Source of the DNA: Cyclina sinensis
Taxonomy: Eukaryota; Mollusca; Bivalvia; Venerida; Veneridae
Direction: 5' to 3'
Length of the DNA: 64,000 bases
Assembly: GCA_012932295.1 (NCBI GenBank)
Contig: JAAONU010000010.1
Span: 22,442,977 to 22,506,976 of the forward strand
How positions within the stretch are numbered: the first letter of the stretch is position 1; each line of letters opens with the position of its first letter. Of this stretch, positions 35,600 through 46,683 are shown piece by piece. Below the pieces are notes generated by a model. That model ran no database searches, was not told the DNA's origin, and saw nothing but the letters and a program-made list of their open reading frames with translations. The translations under genes were made by a program, and so were the position numbers.

Positions 35600-36485
35600 C
35601 TGGCACAGTATATTTCTCTTTCTCGTCTTGGGGAAATAACTTTTTATAATAATAAATTAAACTTGATGAATATGTTTTTTTTTGGTTGGTGTTGTCGCCA
35701 AAATACCCTGGTATCTCGATCCACCTGCGCAAAAATATTTATCTTGTAGTCTTGAGGAAAAAAAAACAACCTATCATTGCAAATAATAAAATAAAAACGA
35801 ATACTTTAAACACCTCTGACTTTGTGTGATGCCTAAATTATGATAATAACTGAGTGAACCTCTTTCAATATAATATGTTAGCCTTTAAAAAGCTGTTTTT
35901 AATGTATGAATATTGATCATTACCGAAGATCTTATATTTGCTTCTGAAGTTATAGCGCACATACAGACCGTTCCATAATTGATAAATTGAGCACCGCCAT
36001 TGTGAAGGTCACGTGACTGTCGGCCATTAAAAGGCTGCTTAACTTCGCTGTGATGCCTAAGTCTCGTAAAACATTGTATAACTTTAGCACATTCAAGGTT
36101 GCATGCTGTCTTTTATCGCGTGAAATTTGTGACAGCATTTTATTGTATTATTATTACTTTTCTGTATGTTTTATTCCTGACTCAAACATATTATTAACTT
36201 AAATGATTAAATACATCAAAGACGGTGAAAAAAGACCATCGGCCGTTCAAAATTAAAGATTTACTTGTGTAAAACACATATAACTGTTCCTTTTCAAAAG
36301 TTGAAAATATGATTTCAATTATTTGAACACCTCTGAAAGTTTACAAAATGGACAAAATGACAAAATTAAACATTTCGCTCATCAACCGCATGTTGATGTA
36401 GAATGTTAACTAAACATTGTTTTATTCTATGATATAGTTTCAAACAATATTTGACAATAAAAGTTCATTATTTAGCGCTTCTATT
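35600..36485. other. Intergenic part of the 11 kb element; E-box palindrome
   Basis: Contains GCCATTGTGAAGGTCACGTG then ACTGTCGGCCATT near 35995-36030, a palindromic CACGTG site between two GCCATT motifs. It looks like a housekeeping-type promoter or initiator cluster. The 62-aa minus frame over it is not convincing. Confidence 0.3.
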
Positions 36486-36489
36486 ATTA

Positions 36490-36647
36490 TCACTTTCTTT
36501 TGTCTTTCGCGGTGTCCTGTGGTGAAGGGATGTAGTTACGTAATATTGGGGTGACATACTGGCTTTGTTTTGATAAGTCACCATTAATTGTCATTGTCGG
36601 TGTTCCTTGATCAGTCACAGTAAAACACTTTAGTAACAAATTTTGCT
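36490..36647 (-). CDS. Candidate terminal exon, basic C-terminus, unrecognised
   Basis: A minus-strand open segment of coding-like composition follows a pyrimidine-rich 3' splice site (CATTTTCTCAAG, ending near 36648). It reads QNLLLKCFTVTDQ, then GTPTMTINGDLSKQSQYV, then TPILRNYIPSPQDTAKDKRK, and stops at TGA (36490-36492). An AATAAA occurs ~60 bp later on the same strand. The codons in the last 40 residues are unlike the AT-rich surroundings. An alternative acceptor lies near 36624. Upstream exons were not found between 36650 and 38100. No family recognised. It could be element cargo or the remains of the element's own gene. Confidence 0.38.
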
Positions 36648-36699
36648 CTTGAGAAAATGCCTGAATGGTATAACACATGGTCTTCAATTGTTTCTGATA

Positions 36700-37600
36700 G
36701 TTATATAAAATTTAGCACCTACTGCTGAATGGACCTTTTCTCTAATATCTATTTCTTGCATTTCGGATTTTTATGTGTGAAAAATATTGATATGTACAGC
36801 ATTCGAGTTTGTGTATGCAGAAAAAATAATAGCTTCAATGCACACGTTTGTAAGATATTGATCTTACAAATAATACGTTTGCTTTCTTTTTTCTTATTTC
36901 TAATATTATTGTTGGTATATTTAATGTACAACGGAAAACAAAATAATTATGACACCCATGTAACTGTACCCTTTTATTTAGATTTCTTTTAAAGATAGAA
37001 ACATGTACTTCTTAAAAGCAGTTTTTCGTGAAATTTTGATAAAATGAAAAGAATTAATCTACCGGAGAATATCACTAGAGCTTAATTTAAAAGTTCATCA
37101 GATTGAGATGTTATCTATGTTTCGTCTAAGTAAATTGTAACTGTAAATTGATTATTCGTTCTATATGTGAATTGATAATTGATATCTCATAACAAACAAA
37201 ACTTTTTGTTTATTGTTATAACATACAGCTAACTGTTTAAGCTAGTTTAATGTTATAAAGCTGTTTAACTTTCTGAAGCAAAATCTTAAATGTTGTATTA
37301 CCGGCTTAAACTTCTTTGCTGTTTATAAGTAATCATGTTTCATCATAGGTGAAAAAAAGATGTCTAACTAAAAACATGACACTTTAGATCTACATATTTG
37401 ATGTAATCAATGCAAAGGCAAACTAATCATTTCAACAGAAGGTCTTTTTAAGAATAATTGAACCTGCTACTTTTTGTTTAATTTTTAAAAATCACTATGG
37501 TTTAATTTTCCTTCAAAAAGACAGAAGCACAAGCAGACCTAAGACGAAAGAGCAGATTTTAAGTGTAAATAATATCACCATAGAATACTTCCTTTAATCG
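36700..37600. other. No gene seen (interior of 11 kb element)
   Basis: AT-rich; frames at 36729-36992 plus and 36749-36931 minus are low-complexity. Confidence 0.4.
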
Positions 37601-37604
37601 CAAT

Positions 37605-37918
37605 GTTGTTTTAAGACAATAAAGTACATCACTGGTACGCAATATTAGATCAGCCAGCAAAGAAAATTTTTAACAAGAGGCACGGTTTGGTTATATTAAG
37701 TTAAAAACTTGAAAACCCTGCTGTGAACTATGATCCATATCCGGCTTTAATAATCCAATACTGCAATTTGGTTAAGACAATAAAGCACATCACTGATCAT
37801 CTTGGAGATAAAAATTTGAAAATAGACGCGGGCAGATTAATTAAAGTTAAGTCGGTTTCATTTTAATTTCGTTTTCAAGTTTGAGTCGCCAGCATTGGAT
37901 TATGATCTATATACGGCA
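37605..37918. repeat. Imperfect ~155 bp tandem duplication
   Basis: AAGACAATAAAG.ACATCACTG at 37613 recurs at 37773, and TATGATC.ATAT.CGGC at ~37729 recurs at ~37901. Two diverged units. Confidence 0.65.
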
Positions 37919-37961
37919 TAAAATCAAGAGTGGAATTTAGTCTTGACAGAACCACGCCCCT

Positions 37962-38006
37962 CCGTCCCCCCCCCCCCAAAAAAAAAAGAAAAAAAAAAAG
38001 AAAAAC
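37962..38006. repeat. Poly-C / poly-A tract
   Basis: A C run followed by interrupted A runs. Confidence 0.9.
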
Positions 38007-38104
38007 ATTATTCATTAATACAAAAAGAAAACATTTTGCTATATAAAGATCCTTAGTTTCAACTAGTCATTATAACTCTATAAAACTTTAACTGTGTAAC
38101 TATG

Positions 38105-38952
38105 ACCGATATTATTTTCGTATTTTCAAATATACGGAATACTGTATTCGAGTAATATACGGACTTGCAAGCACACTCCCGTATTTCAGGAATATACTGA
38201 ATAGTATTTCAAGTTTCTCATATTAGTAAATATACAGAAACCCTTATTTGAGCAGTATACTGACTTGATTTGATATGCCCGTCTTATTAAATTATAATCT
38301 AAATAATCAAATAATTATTATGATAATCATTACTTTTCCAGTTTACAGATACATTTTTTACTTGTTGACTTCTCAAACAGTAGTTTTCTAGAGATGTTCT
38401 TTCTTGAAAAAAATGACCTCCGAACCATTTTACAAATTTCCAAATTTTTAAGCATACGGAATGCCGTATTCCATTTGGAAAAACTATCGTGTTTTAAACA
38501 CATAATAGGTTCCATCTTTTACAAATTTATAGAACACCAGATTTGAGCATTATATTGACACCCGTATTTCAGTATATACGAAAAGTACATCGATTCTTGT
38601 TTTCTTAACTTTCAAATAAAGGGAGATATGTAGTTTAGCAGTATACGACTGTTCATGAATATGCAGTCCTTTTTGATTCACGTATTTGTAAGAATACGGG
38701 ATGCCGTATTTTAGTAATATACGGACTAATTATGACGTTCCCGTATTTTAGAAAAATACGGACACCGTATATCTAGTTTTCCGTATTTTGTTAGTATACG
38801 GAACACCGTATTTTGGTCATATACGGATTTGCTGAATATACGACACCGTACACCCCCGTATTTTATGTTTTCCGTATTTTTACCCGTATATTAATGATAT
38901 ACGGAATTCCGTACACTCCCGTATATCTACATATTTTTCGCAGTGCAGTTCG
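38105..38952. repeat. TACGG-rich subterminal array, right
   Basis: Counterpart of 30903-31565. Paired CCGTATTTT and AATACGG motifs create many short palindromes. It ends with TATTTTTCGCAGTGCAGTTC (~38931-38950), the inverse of the left block's start. The 77-aa frame 38813-39046 lies across it and is not called. Confidence 0.85.
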
Positions 38953-39090
38953 CTCGTTCTTTCCTATGGTTTCCAGCTGCATACTAAGTGCAGTTCTCTT
39001 CGGTTATTCCAAGATTTTAACTATATTTTCCTCAAAAGAAAAATGAATTATACTACTGTTAAAAAAAACACGTGTACGCCAGATAAACTA

Positions 39091-39442
39091 GCATTCTAAC
39101 ACTATCCGCAATTTGCCGACAATAAACAAAGAAGGAATTGAGCGTGATATATCAGGCAGTATAGCACGCTGAATACAAGCGCGCGCCCGCTGACGTCACT
39201 GAGAACGCCACTGTTAAATAGTGCACATACTTACGTCCCTTTTAAATATACTTGCGTGTTAGAATGGAAATAGATTTTAACATTTTCGTGATCTATCGTC
39301 GTATATATCACGGTTTCTCGTTCATATGCGTAATTATTTAATCACTCAGGCCTACGTCCTTCGTGATTGAATTACTACGCATCTGAACTCAACACCGTGA
39401 TATATCAGACGGTATATCACTCAAACTTAAAATCTATTTCCT
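39091..39442. mobile_element. Palindromic MITE, short copy, inserted in module M
   Basis: It begins GCATTCTAACACTATCC and ends CTTAAAATCTATTTC. CTA occurs on both sides, a possible 3 bp (or TA) target duplication. The right half (39261-39442) is itself a near palindrome around GTAATTATTTAATCA...TGATTGAATTACTAC. The related longer copy at 40748-41335 lies in the opposite orientation. The undisturbed module at 30460-30620 shows the pre-insertion sequence. Confidence 0.8.
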
Positions 39443-39562
39443 AAATATATGATTTAATGAATAAATGTTTGCGTTGTCGTCAGATGGAAAAACTGATGAA
39501 AAAAGAATGAATGAATGCGTCGATAAATGAATAATAAATGAAAGCATGAATGATTGATTGAC

Positions 39563-39618
39563 TAAGTGAGTGAGTGAGTGAGTAAGTGAGTTAGTGAGTG
39601 AGTGAGCGAGCGAACGAA
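39563..39618. repeat. GTGA tetranucleotide microsatellite
   Basis: GAGT/AAGT/GAGC variants of a 4 bp repeat. Confidence 0.92.
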
Positions 39619-39972
39619 GAGTATAATTTCGGTAATTGGTCAAAGCATGACCACCAGGGGCGTGTCTAACTTTATAAAATAAGTTGTAAAATAGAAGTGG
39701 TAATTTTACAGAATTATTTCATTATTTTGATACTTTCTTCTCTTTAAGACATCTCATACTCGACCAGAAGTACTTAAAAACTTAAAAAAGACAACGAGAT
39801 TCCTTGTATAGTCATGAAACATTACAGGAACATCATATACCTCATTGTAGTCAATTCCAGCCATGTAGGCTTAAGACGTGAACTTTTAAGTTTTTGCATT
39901 TAACATTTCACAAAAAATAAGAGTTCAGTCTCAAAAAACAGCGACTGCTTAAATCATTTGCTGTGCTGTTTT

Positions 39973-40471
39973 GCAGAGAGCCTACCTGTGCTTTAAAAGT
40001 TGCTGTGCAGAGAGACCTCATGTGCACCATCAAAACCGAAAGTAGAGGGTGTACAAGATTTCTAAATAAATAGCGACCAGTTTATTAGTATTTTCTTGAA
40101 GAATATTGAACAGTGATTACGTTTGATGGGATTGTTATGTGCGTTTATAAAAGTAATAACTCGTTTCAGCCGGTAGAAAGTGCCAAAGTTCTGTTCATGT
40201 CAGTACACCATTGAACAATTTGTCCGAGTTTCGGAGCGCAGTGACCGATAATTGAAAAGTAGACACGCGTATACCTAGCAAAGATATTCTAATGTTCCGT
40301 GAACTTATTAATTTTAAGCAACTCAGCTGTTTGAACTGATGTCTGTCCGATTTTTCTGATGGTCTTCCATCACAAACTGTGTTTACAGCAGAGAATAACC
40401 GGTACCGACGCAGAGAGACCGCCAAAAAGACAGATTTCGCAGAGAGACTGCCGATATGGTTATGCACCGTG
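39973..40471 (-). repeat. Right terminal inverted repeat of the 11 kb element
   Basis: Inverted copy of 29484-29980, with the same CTCTCTGC motifs on the minus strand. Scattered substitutions and a few one-base indels separate the arms, so the element is not brand-new. Confidence 0.9.
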
Positions 40472-40479
40472 ATTAAACT

Positions 40480-40745
40480 ACAAAACCTCTAAAGGAGGTA
40501 TACAGGTATGTTGGAATTTAACCACCCATGTAAATTTTGCCTGGTTATGCTTGTATATTTCCAAGTCACCAGAAGGGTCACCACAGGAGGTTAATTGTCC
40601 TGTGTATTGTAGCCTTTTATCATATACTGATCTTTACTGAAATATTTGGACCAGGGCCAACTTTCTAACTGGATGCCCTTAGTGTTTGGATTAAAGTTGT
40701 TTACTAATAATAGTAATATATTGATTTTCTTTAGCCAGATCAATT
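40480..40745. other. No gene seen
   Basis: Unique spacer right of the ATTAA duplication. Confidence 0.4.
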
Positions 40746-40747
40746 TA

Positions 40748-41335
40748 GGAAATAGATTTTAAGTTTGAGTGCCCCACGTCAAATATAGCACGGTATCGAG
40801 TTCAGATGTGTAATTATTTAATCACTTCTGCCTACGGCCTTCGTGATTAAATAATTACACATCTGAACGAGATACTGTGCTATATTTGACGGTAGATCAC
40901 AAAAACTTAAAAATCTACCGGTATTTCCATTCTAACACATATGTATAGTTATAACGACACTATTATGTGCACTACTTATCATGCCATTTCTTACGGTTAT
41001 TGTACCCGACAGGCTATTCTGTTTACGCCGCTATTCATTCCCCACGTGAAAATGAAAACAACAAGATCATTTTAACTTATCAGTCAATAATTTATGTTTA
41101 AACAGATATGTATAATTTTATCATAGATGAACATCAAAGAAGATAATATAGTCCATAACAATATTTCACTATAAAAATATCTTAAAACAATTATCGCTTT
41201 ATAATGACAAATAAGAACAGCTGAAAGTAGTATGCAGTGACGTCATGGGGCGCACTCGAGTTCTATACTGTATATGGTATATCACGCTCAATTCCTTCTT
41301 TGTTTATTGTCGGCGAATTGTGGATAGTGTTAGAA
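40748..41335. mobile_element. Palindromic MITE, long copy
   Basis: Inverted relative to 39091-39442. It starts GGAAATAGATTTTAAGTTTG and ends CGAATTGTGGATAGTGTTAG then AAT. The first ~185 bp form a near-perfect palindrome centred near 40840 (TGTAATTATTTAATCAC...GTGATTAAATAATTACACAT). It carries ~240 bp absent from the short copy. Confidence 0.8.
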
Positions 41336-41540
41336 TAATCATTATATTGCCTGTTTTCAATATATTTAATTACCAGTATTGTTCACCATGATAAGGTAAT
41401 ATACTTTTGTAAATTTTTATTGTTTTTGAGACATGTTGCTTTTATATGATAATAAACTGACAATATATTAAATATATTATCAGTTTCCATCACACTTTAT
41501 GTGTCAAGCTTAAAATAAATATTTAAGTCTTTCCTAGTTT

Positions 41541-43988
41541 TTTAGCTCACCTGTCACGTAGTGACAGAGTGAGCTTTTCTGATCACCTTTTGTCCGTCGT
41601 CCGTCCGTCAGTCCGTCCGTCCGTCCACAATTAGTTTGTTAACACTCTAGTGGTCACATTTTTGCCTCAATTGTCATGAAACTTGGTCAGGATGTTTGTC
41701 TCATTAATATCTCGGACAAGTTCGAACATGGGTTATCAGGGTTGGAAAACTAGGTCACAGAGCCCAAATATAGAAAAACCTTGTTAACACTCTAGAGGCT
41801 ACTTTTTCAGTCCAAATATCTTGGAAATTTGTCAGAGAGGTTCTATCAATGATTTCTAGCTCAAGTCCAAATATGGGTCATCTGGGTTCAAAAACTAGGT
41901 CACGGAGCCCAAAAATAGAAAAATCTTGTTAACACTCTAGAGGTTACATTTTCAGCGCAAATAATCTAGAAATTTGTCAGAAAGGTTGCCTTGACGATTT
42001 CTAGGTCAAGTTCGAATATGGGTCATCTGGGGTCAAAAACTAGGTCACAGAGCCCAAATATTGAAAAACCTTGTTAACACTCTAGAGGTAACATTTTTGG
42101 TCCAAATAATCTGGAAATTTGTCAGAAAGGTTGCTTCTTTGATTTCTAGCTCAAGTTCGAATATAAGTCATTTGGGTTCAAAAACTAGGTCGCGGAGCCC
42201 AAAAATAGAAATACCTTGTTAACACTCTAGAGGTTACATTTTCAGTCCAAATAATCTGGAAATTTGTCAGAAAGGTTGCCTTGACGATTTCTAGGTCAAG
42301 TTCGAATATGGGTCATCTGGGTCAAAAACTAGGTCACAGAGCCCAAATATTGAAAACCCTTGTTAACACTCTAGAGGTAACATTTTTGGTCCAAATAATC
42401 TGGAAATTTGTCAGAAAGGTTGCTTCTATGATTTCTAGCTCAAGTTCGAATATAGGTCATTTGGGTTCAAAAACTAGGTCGCGGAGCCCAAAAATAGAAA
42501 TACCTTGTTAACACTCTAGAGGTTACATTTTCAGTCCAAATAATCTAGAAATTTGTCAGAAAGGTTGCTTTGATGATTTCTAGATCAAGTTCGAATATGG
42601 ATCATCTGGGTCAAAAACTAGGTCACCGTGCCCAAATATTGAAAATCCTTGTTAACACTCTAGAGGTAACATTTTTAGCCCAAATAATCTGGAAATTTGT
42701 CAGAAAGGTTGCTTCTATGATTTTTAGCTCAATATTGAATATGGGTCATCTGGGATCAAAAACTAGGTCACAGGGCCCAAAAATAGAAAGATCTTGTTAA
42801 CACTCTAGAGGTTACATTTTCAGTCCAAATAATCTTGAAATTTGTCAGAAAGGTTGCTTTGACGATTTCTAGGTCAAGTTCGAATATGGATCATCTAGGG
42901 TCAAAAACTAGGTCACAGAGCCCAAATATTGAAAACCCTTGTTAACACTCTAGAGGTAACATTTTTAGCCCAAATAATCTGGAAATTTGTCAGAAAGGTT
43001 GCCTTGAGGCAATTTAGGTCAAGTTCAAATATGGGTCCTCTGGGGTAAAAGACTAGGTAGCTGAGCCCAAAAATAGAAAAATCTTGTTAACACTCTTGAG
43101 GTTACATTTTCAACTCAAATAATCTGGAAATTTGTCAGAAAGGTTGCCTTGAGGAATTTTAGGTCATGTTCAAATATGGGTCCTCTGGGGTAAAAAACTA
43201 GGTAGCTGAGCCCAAAAATAGAAAAATCTTGTTAACACTCTAGAGGTTACATTTTCAACTCAAATAATCTGGAAATTTGTCAGAAAGGTTGCCTTGAGAA
43301 TTTCTAGGTCAAGTTCAAATATGGGTCGTCTGGGGTAAAAAACTAGGTCACAGAGCCCAAATATGGAAAAACCTTGTTAACATGTTAGAGGTAACATTTT
43401 CAGTCCAAATAATCTGGATATTTGTCAGAAAGCTGAATTCTATGGTTTCTAGCTCAGTTTCGAATATGGGTTATCTGGAGTTGCAAACTAGGTCACAAAG
43501 CCCAAATATCGAGAAACTTTGTAAACACTCTAGAGGCTATATTTTCAGTCCAAATGTCCTGGAAATTTGTCAGAAAGGTTTTTTTGATGATTTGTCACTC
43601 AGGTTTGGATATGGGTTATCTGGGGTCAAAAACTAGGTCACAGAGCCCAAATATCGAAAAACCTTGTTAACACTCTAGAGGCTACTTTTTCAGTGGAAAT
43701 TTATCTGAGAGATTGTTTCAATAATTTCTAGCTCAAGTTCGAATATGGGACATCTAGGTTAAAAAACTAGGTCATAGAGCCCAGATATGGAAAAACCTTG
43801 TTAATACTCTAGAAATAACATTTTTCGGTACAAATAACCTAGAAATTTGTCAGAGAGATTGTTTCAATAATTTCTAGGTCAGATTCGAATATGGGTCATC
43901 TGGGGTCAATTAACCAGGTCCATAGCAACTTTGTTAAAAGCAGTTATACTCAGGTGAGCGATACAGTGCCATCATGGCCCTCTTGTTT
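41541..43988. mobile_element. Bivalve-type repeat with ~145 bp internal tandem units, ~2.45 kb
   Basis: Head: TTTAGCTCACCTGTCACGTA, GTGACAGAGTGAGC and a GTCC run. Tail: CTCAGGTGAGCGATACAGTG and CATGGCCCTCTTGTTT. AGCTCACCTG and CAGGTGAGCG are inverted partners near the ends. Between them ~16 units of ~145 bp each contain CTTGTTAACACTCTAGAGG, CCAAATAATCTGGAAATTTG, TTTCTAGCTCAAGTTCGAAT and AACTAGGTCACAGAGCCC. The 75-85 aa frames inside it are repeat translations. No protein is encoded, so it would be non-autonomous. Confidence 0.9.
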
Positions 43989-44295
43989 CAAATAACTACA
44001 TAAAAATAAGGTAATAAAATAATTAATAGATATAAAATTGCAACTAAATACAAAATTTAAAATAAATAAACTGACAATATATTAAATATATTATCTGTTT
44101 GCATCACACTTTATGTATCAAGCTTAAAATAAATGTTAAAGCCACACCTACATTTTTTTTTCAAATAACTTCATAAATATAAAATAATAAAATAATTAAT
44201 AGATATAAAAATAGGTATAAATTGCCATATTAACAACATCATATTTATATAGGATAGTGATTAATAATAAAAATAGCTATAAATAAAGAAAAAAC
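43989..44295. repeat. Right arm of the inverted pair with 28347-28640
   Basis: Inverse of the left arm. It also contains AATAAACTGACAATATATTA and TGCATCACACTTTATGT, which occur in direct orientation at 41450-41520 on the other side of the bivalve-type repeat. Confidence 0.75.
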
Positions 44296-44319
44296 TATAG
44301 TCCATATATACCCTTGGGC

Positions 44320-44455
44320 TTGTTTCCATGGCAATATATACCTGGTCAGCAGAATTTGGTCAGCAAAATAGACCATGTGGTCATCTTGCTGACTGGTCAG
44401 CAGTCAGCTGGTCAGCTAGGTCTGTTCAGCAAAATAGACCTACCCAATCCTCAGA
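44320..44455. repeat. GGTCAGCA short irregular repeats
   Basis: TGGTCAGCA/CTGGTCAGCT recurs about seven times within 130 bp, with two AGCAAAATAGACC copies. The 78-aa frame over it is not called. Confidence 0.6.
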
Positions 44456-44459
44456 TGTA

Positions 44460-45890
44460 TTTTTTTCTGGTAACTTATTATAAAATAAAAAAAATAATAC
44501 ATGTTTTTTGCACAACAAAATTAATGTTAATGCATTGTAGAAGAAAATAATGCATAATATAATACCCAGACTTGTAGAACAGTAGAGTTAATTCAGGACA
44601 ACATAAATGTTATTTTTATAGGTTGATGGGACACTGTTTAGGCATTGCCTAATCAGGTTTGAAAATGCTGATCGTCATGGTAACACCTTGTACAACATCC
44701 TGTGTATTGTGTAATAAGGATCTGATTATGCCCAGGGCAACCCATTCAATATGACATACCAATTCAGAATTGGGAGTAAATCACATTGTCTGCACAGAAA
44801 GCATAGATCACTAACTCTTGGACTGGTAACTCCAATCAATAAATTTTGAATATACAAGAAAGAGGACATTAGAGATTCTTAATGCCAACCCAGAAACCTT
44901 TAATTTTCTTTGTTACATTCTGGACAAAATTAGGTATGAATATACTTTGATTTAAAAATATTTTCATAACAGTCATCTGTGTATTCCTATAACACTATCT
45001 TCCTCCCATCACATAAACCCTTTCCAGAATCAGTGTAAGTCACTAGCTACCTTAGTTGCAGATCATGGAGTGTTTTGTCTATAGCATAATAAAACTATAC
45101 TGTTTATATTCCTTATATTTTAATTTAGAACCTGTTCTGGTATATGTGGACGATAAAGTTCAATTTTTTAGCTGATAATATAATTAATTACATTGATAGT
45201 TCAAAGGCAAGAACAAATGATAAAAGATAGAAAATTCTGCATGCTACAAACAGGATCCATGTCAATTATTGAAGCTCGTTACTGAAGAAATTAACTGAAG
45301 TGCAAACTAACGAGACAATTTGTCGTTTGAAAGAGAATCACTAGTAACAGCTCTGAATCGGAAACCTGCATTGGTATAGAATCTATATAAAAAAATGGTA
45401 TAATTTCCAACTTTTTTAGTGATAATATATATATATATTTTGTTTCATTGTAGAATCCATGTCAGCATTAGGGTAGTTCAAGGAATTATCAATATAATTT
45501 GCCTATTTCCGAGGGTAGTTAAGAAAAGAGGCTTTTGCCTAACAAAAACAAAGAAGTAGCATGTTATGAAAAAAAGAGCTTTTCACAGACAAAGCAAAAG
45601 TGTCCTGACTCCCTACCACAAAGAGTTGAAACTGACAAAAGAATTTGTCTCAGACAAGCATAATCTCCATATAATCCTCTATCCATTTACAAAGTATCAT
45701 CATACTAGTAAACCTTATAGGTCAAGGTCATTTAGAAGTTCAGGTCACAGAAATATATGTATAGTGTAGTAAACAATTCTATGTCATTATTTGGTGAAAA
45801 TTTTTAATTGTCTAAATACATTTATCTATGTTCCAACTACTTCCTTGGCCATACTTTTTTGTGTGTTTTTGAACTATATAATATCTAATG
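44460..45890. other. No gene seen
   Basis: AT-rich; a TA run at ~45428-45443. The 67-aa frame at 45566-45769 has no recognisable motif. Confidence 0.4.
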
Positions 45891-45899
45891 ACAGGTCTG

Positions 45900-46670
45900 T
45901 CATAGTTGTCCAGGGCCATGTTCAAGGGGTGGTCTTATAGATGACTGTCCAGGGTGTTATTTCTAATGATATGTCTTCCAGTGGCCGTCCAGGATAACTC
46001 TTTGTCCAACTGTCCAAGTTTGATTATTGATGGTTGGGAGGTCTGAGAGACTGTTCAGGGGTATGATATCTGATGACGGGTCTTTCAAAGTTGTTCAGGG
46101 CTGTTTGTCCAAGGGGAGGCCTTAGAGGTGACTGTCCAGGGGGTATGATTTCTGATAATATGCCTTCCATTGGCTGTCAAGAATGACTTTTTGTCCAAGG
46201 GGGAGTTGGGGGGAGGGTGGTCTGTGAGAGACTGTCCAGGGGATATGACAAATGATGACAGGTCTCTCATAGTTGTCTAGGGACGTTTGTCCAAGGGGGT
46301 CTATAAAGATGAGTGTCCAGGGGGGTTGATTTATGCTTAAATGCCTTCCATAGGCTGTCCAAGGGGTATGCATAGTCTGTCCAGGGGTCTCTGTCCAAGG
46401 GGGGGTCTTTGAGAATGACTGTCCAGGGGGTATGAATTCGGACAATTTGCCTTCCATAGGCTGTCCAAGGGGTCTCATGTCGAGATGGTCTGTCCAAGGG
46501 GTATTATTTAGGATAATTGCCTTCCATAAGTTGTCATTAGGGCTTATGGTACTATCACAGAATATAAATGCTTAACTTTTTGAAAGGGTTTTGTCTAGGG
46601 GTGGGTAAATCAGATGTCCAAGGGGGGTTTCTAATATTAAAGTGCCTTCCATAGGGGGGGTACAGATATT
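45900..46670. repeat. GTCCAAGGGG / GTCCAGGGG minisatellite, second locus
   Basis: Irregular units with GCCTTCCATAGGCTGTCC, TTGTCCAAGGGGG, GACTGTCCAGGGGGTATGA and TTTCTGATAATATGCC. It is related to but diverged from 27284-27740. Pro-rich minus frames (for example 46122-46478) are repeat translations. Confidence 0.9.
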
Positions 46671-46683
46671 TTCTGGAATAGCC

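Larger units (their letters stand above)
29484..40471. mobile_element. 11 kb DNA transposon, ~500 bp TIRs, CACGGTG ends, ATTAA duplication
   Basis: Left TIR 29484-29980 and right TIR 39973-40471 are inverted copies, about 95 percent identical by eye. The termini are CACGGTGCATAACCATATCG and its complement. The flanks carry a perfect 5 bp direct repeat, ATTAA, at 29479-29483 and 40472-40476. CAC-initial ends with a 5 bp target duplication are, from family knowledge, the signature of Transib/RAG-like transposons. The end heptamer here, CACGGTG, resembles but does not equal their CACWATG/CACWGTG. A nine-base TGCGAAATC sits 23 bp inside, where that group has an A-rich nonamer. No transposase or RAG-like frame is present, so if the assignment is right it is non-autonomous. 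Inside are TACGG-rich arrays, a LINE relic, a nested MITE and candidate minus-strand exons. Confidence 0.82.

Noticed and set aside
29484..40471. Polinton/Maverick or viral element
   Set aside because: Long TIRs would fit, but there is no polymerase, integrase, ATPase or capsid frame and the duplication is 5 bp, not 6.
29484..40471. EnSpm/CACTA element
   Set aside because: CAC ends and subterminal repeats are reminiscent, but the ends are CACGG rather than CACTA/G and the flanking duplication extends over 5 bp.
41541..43988. 75-85 aa frames with SNMGHLG.K.G.R motifs
   Set aside because: They repeat with the ~145 bp unit and contain no domain.
46122..46478. 118-aa proline-rich minus frame
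   Set aside because: Translation of the GTCCAAGGGG minisatellite.
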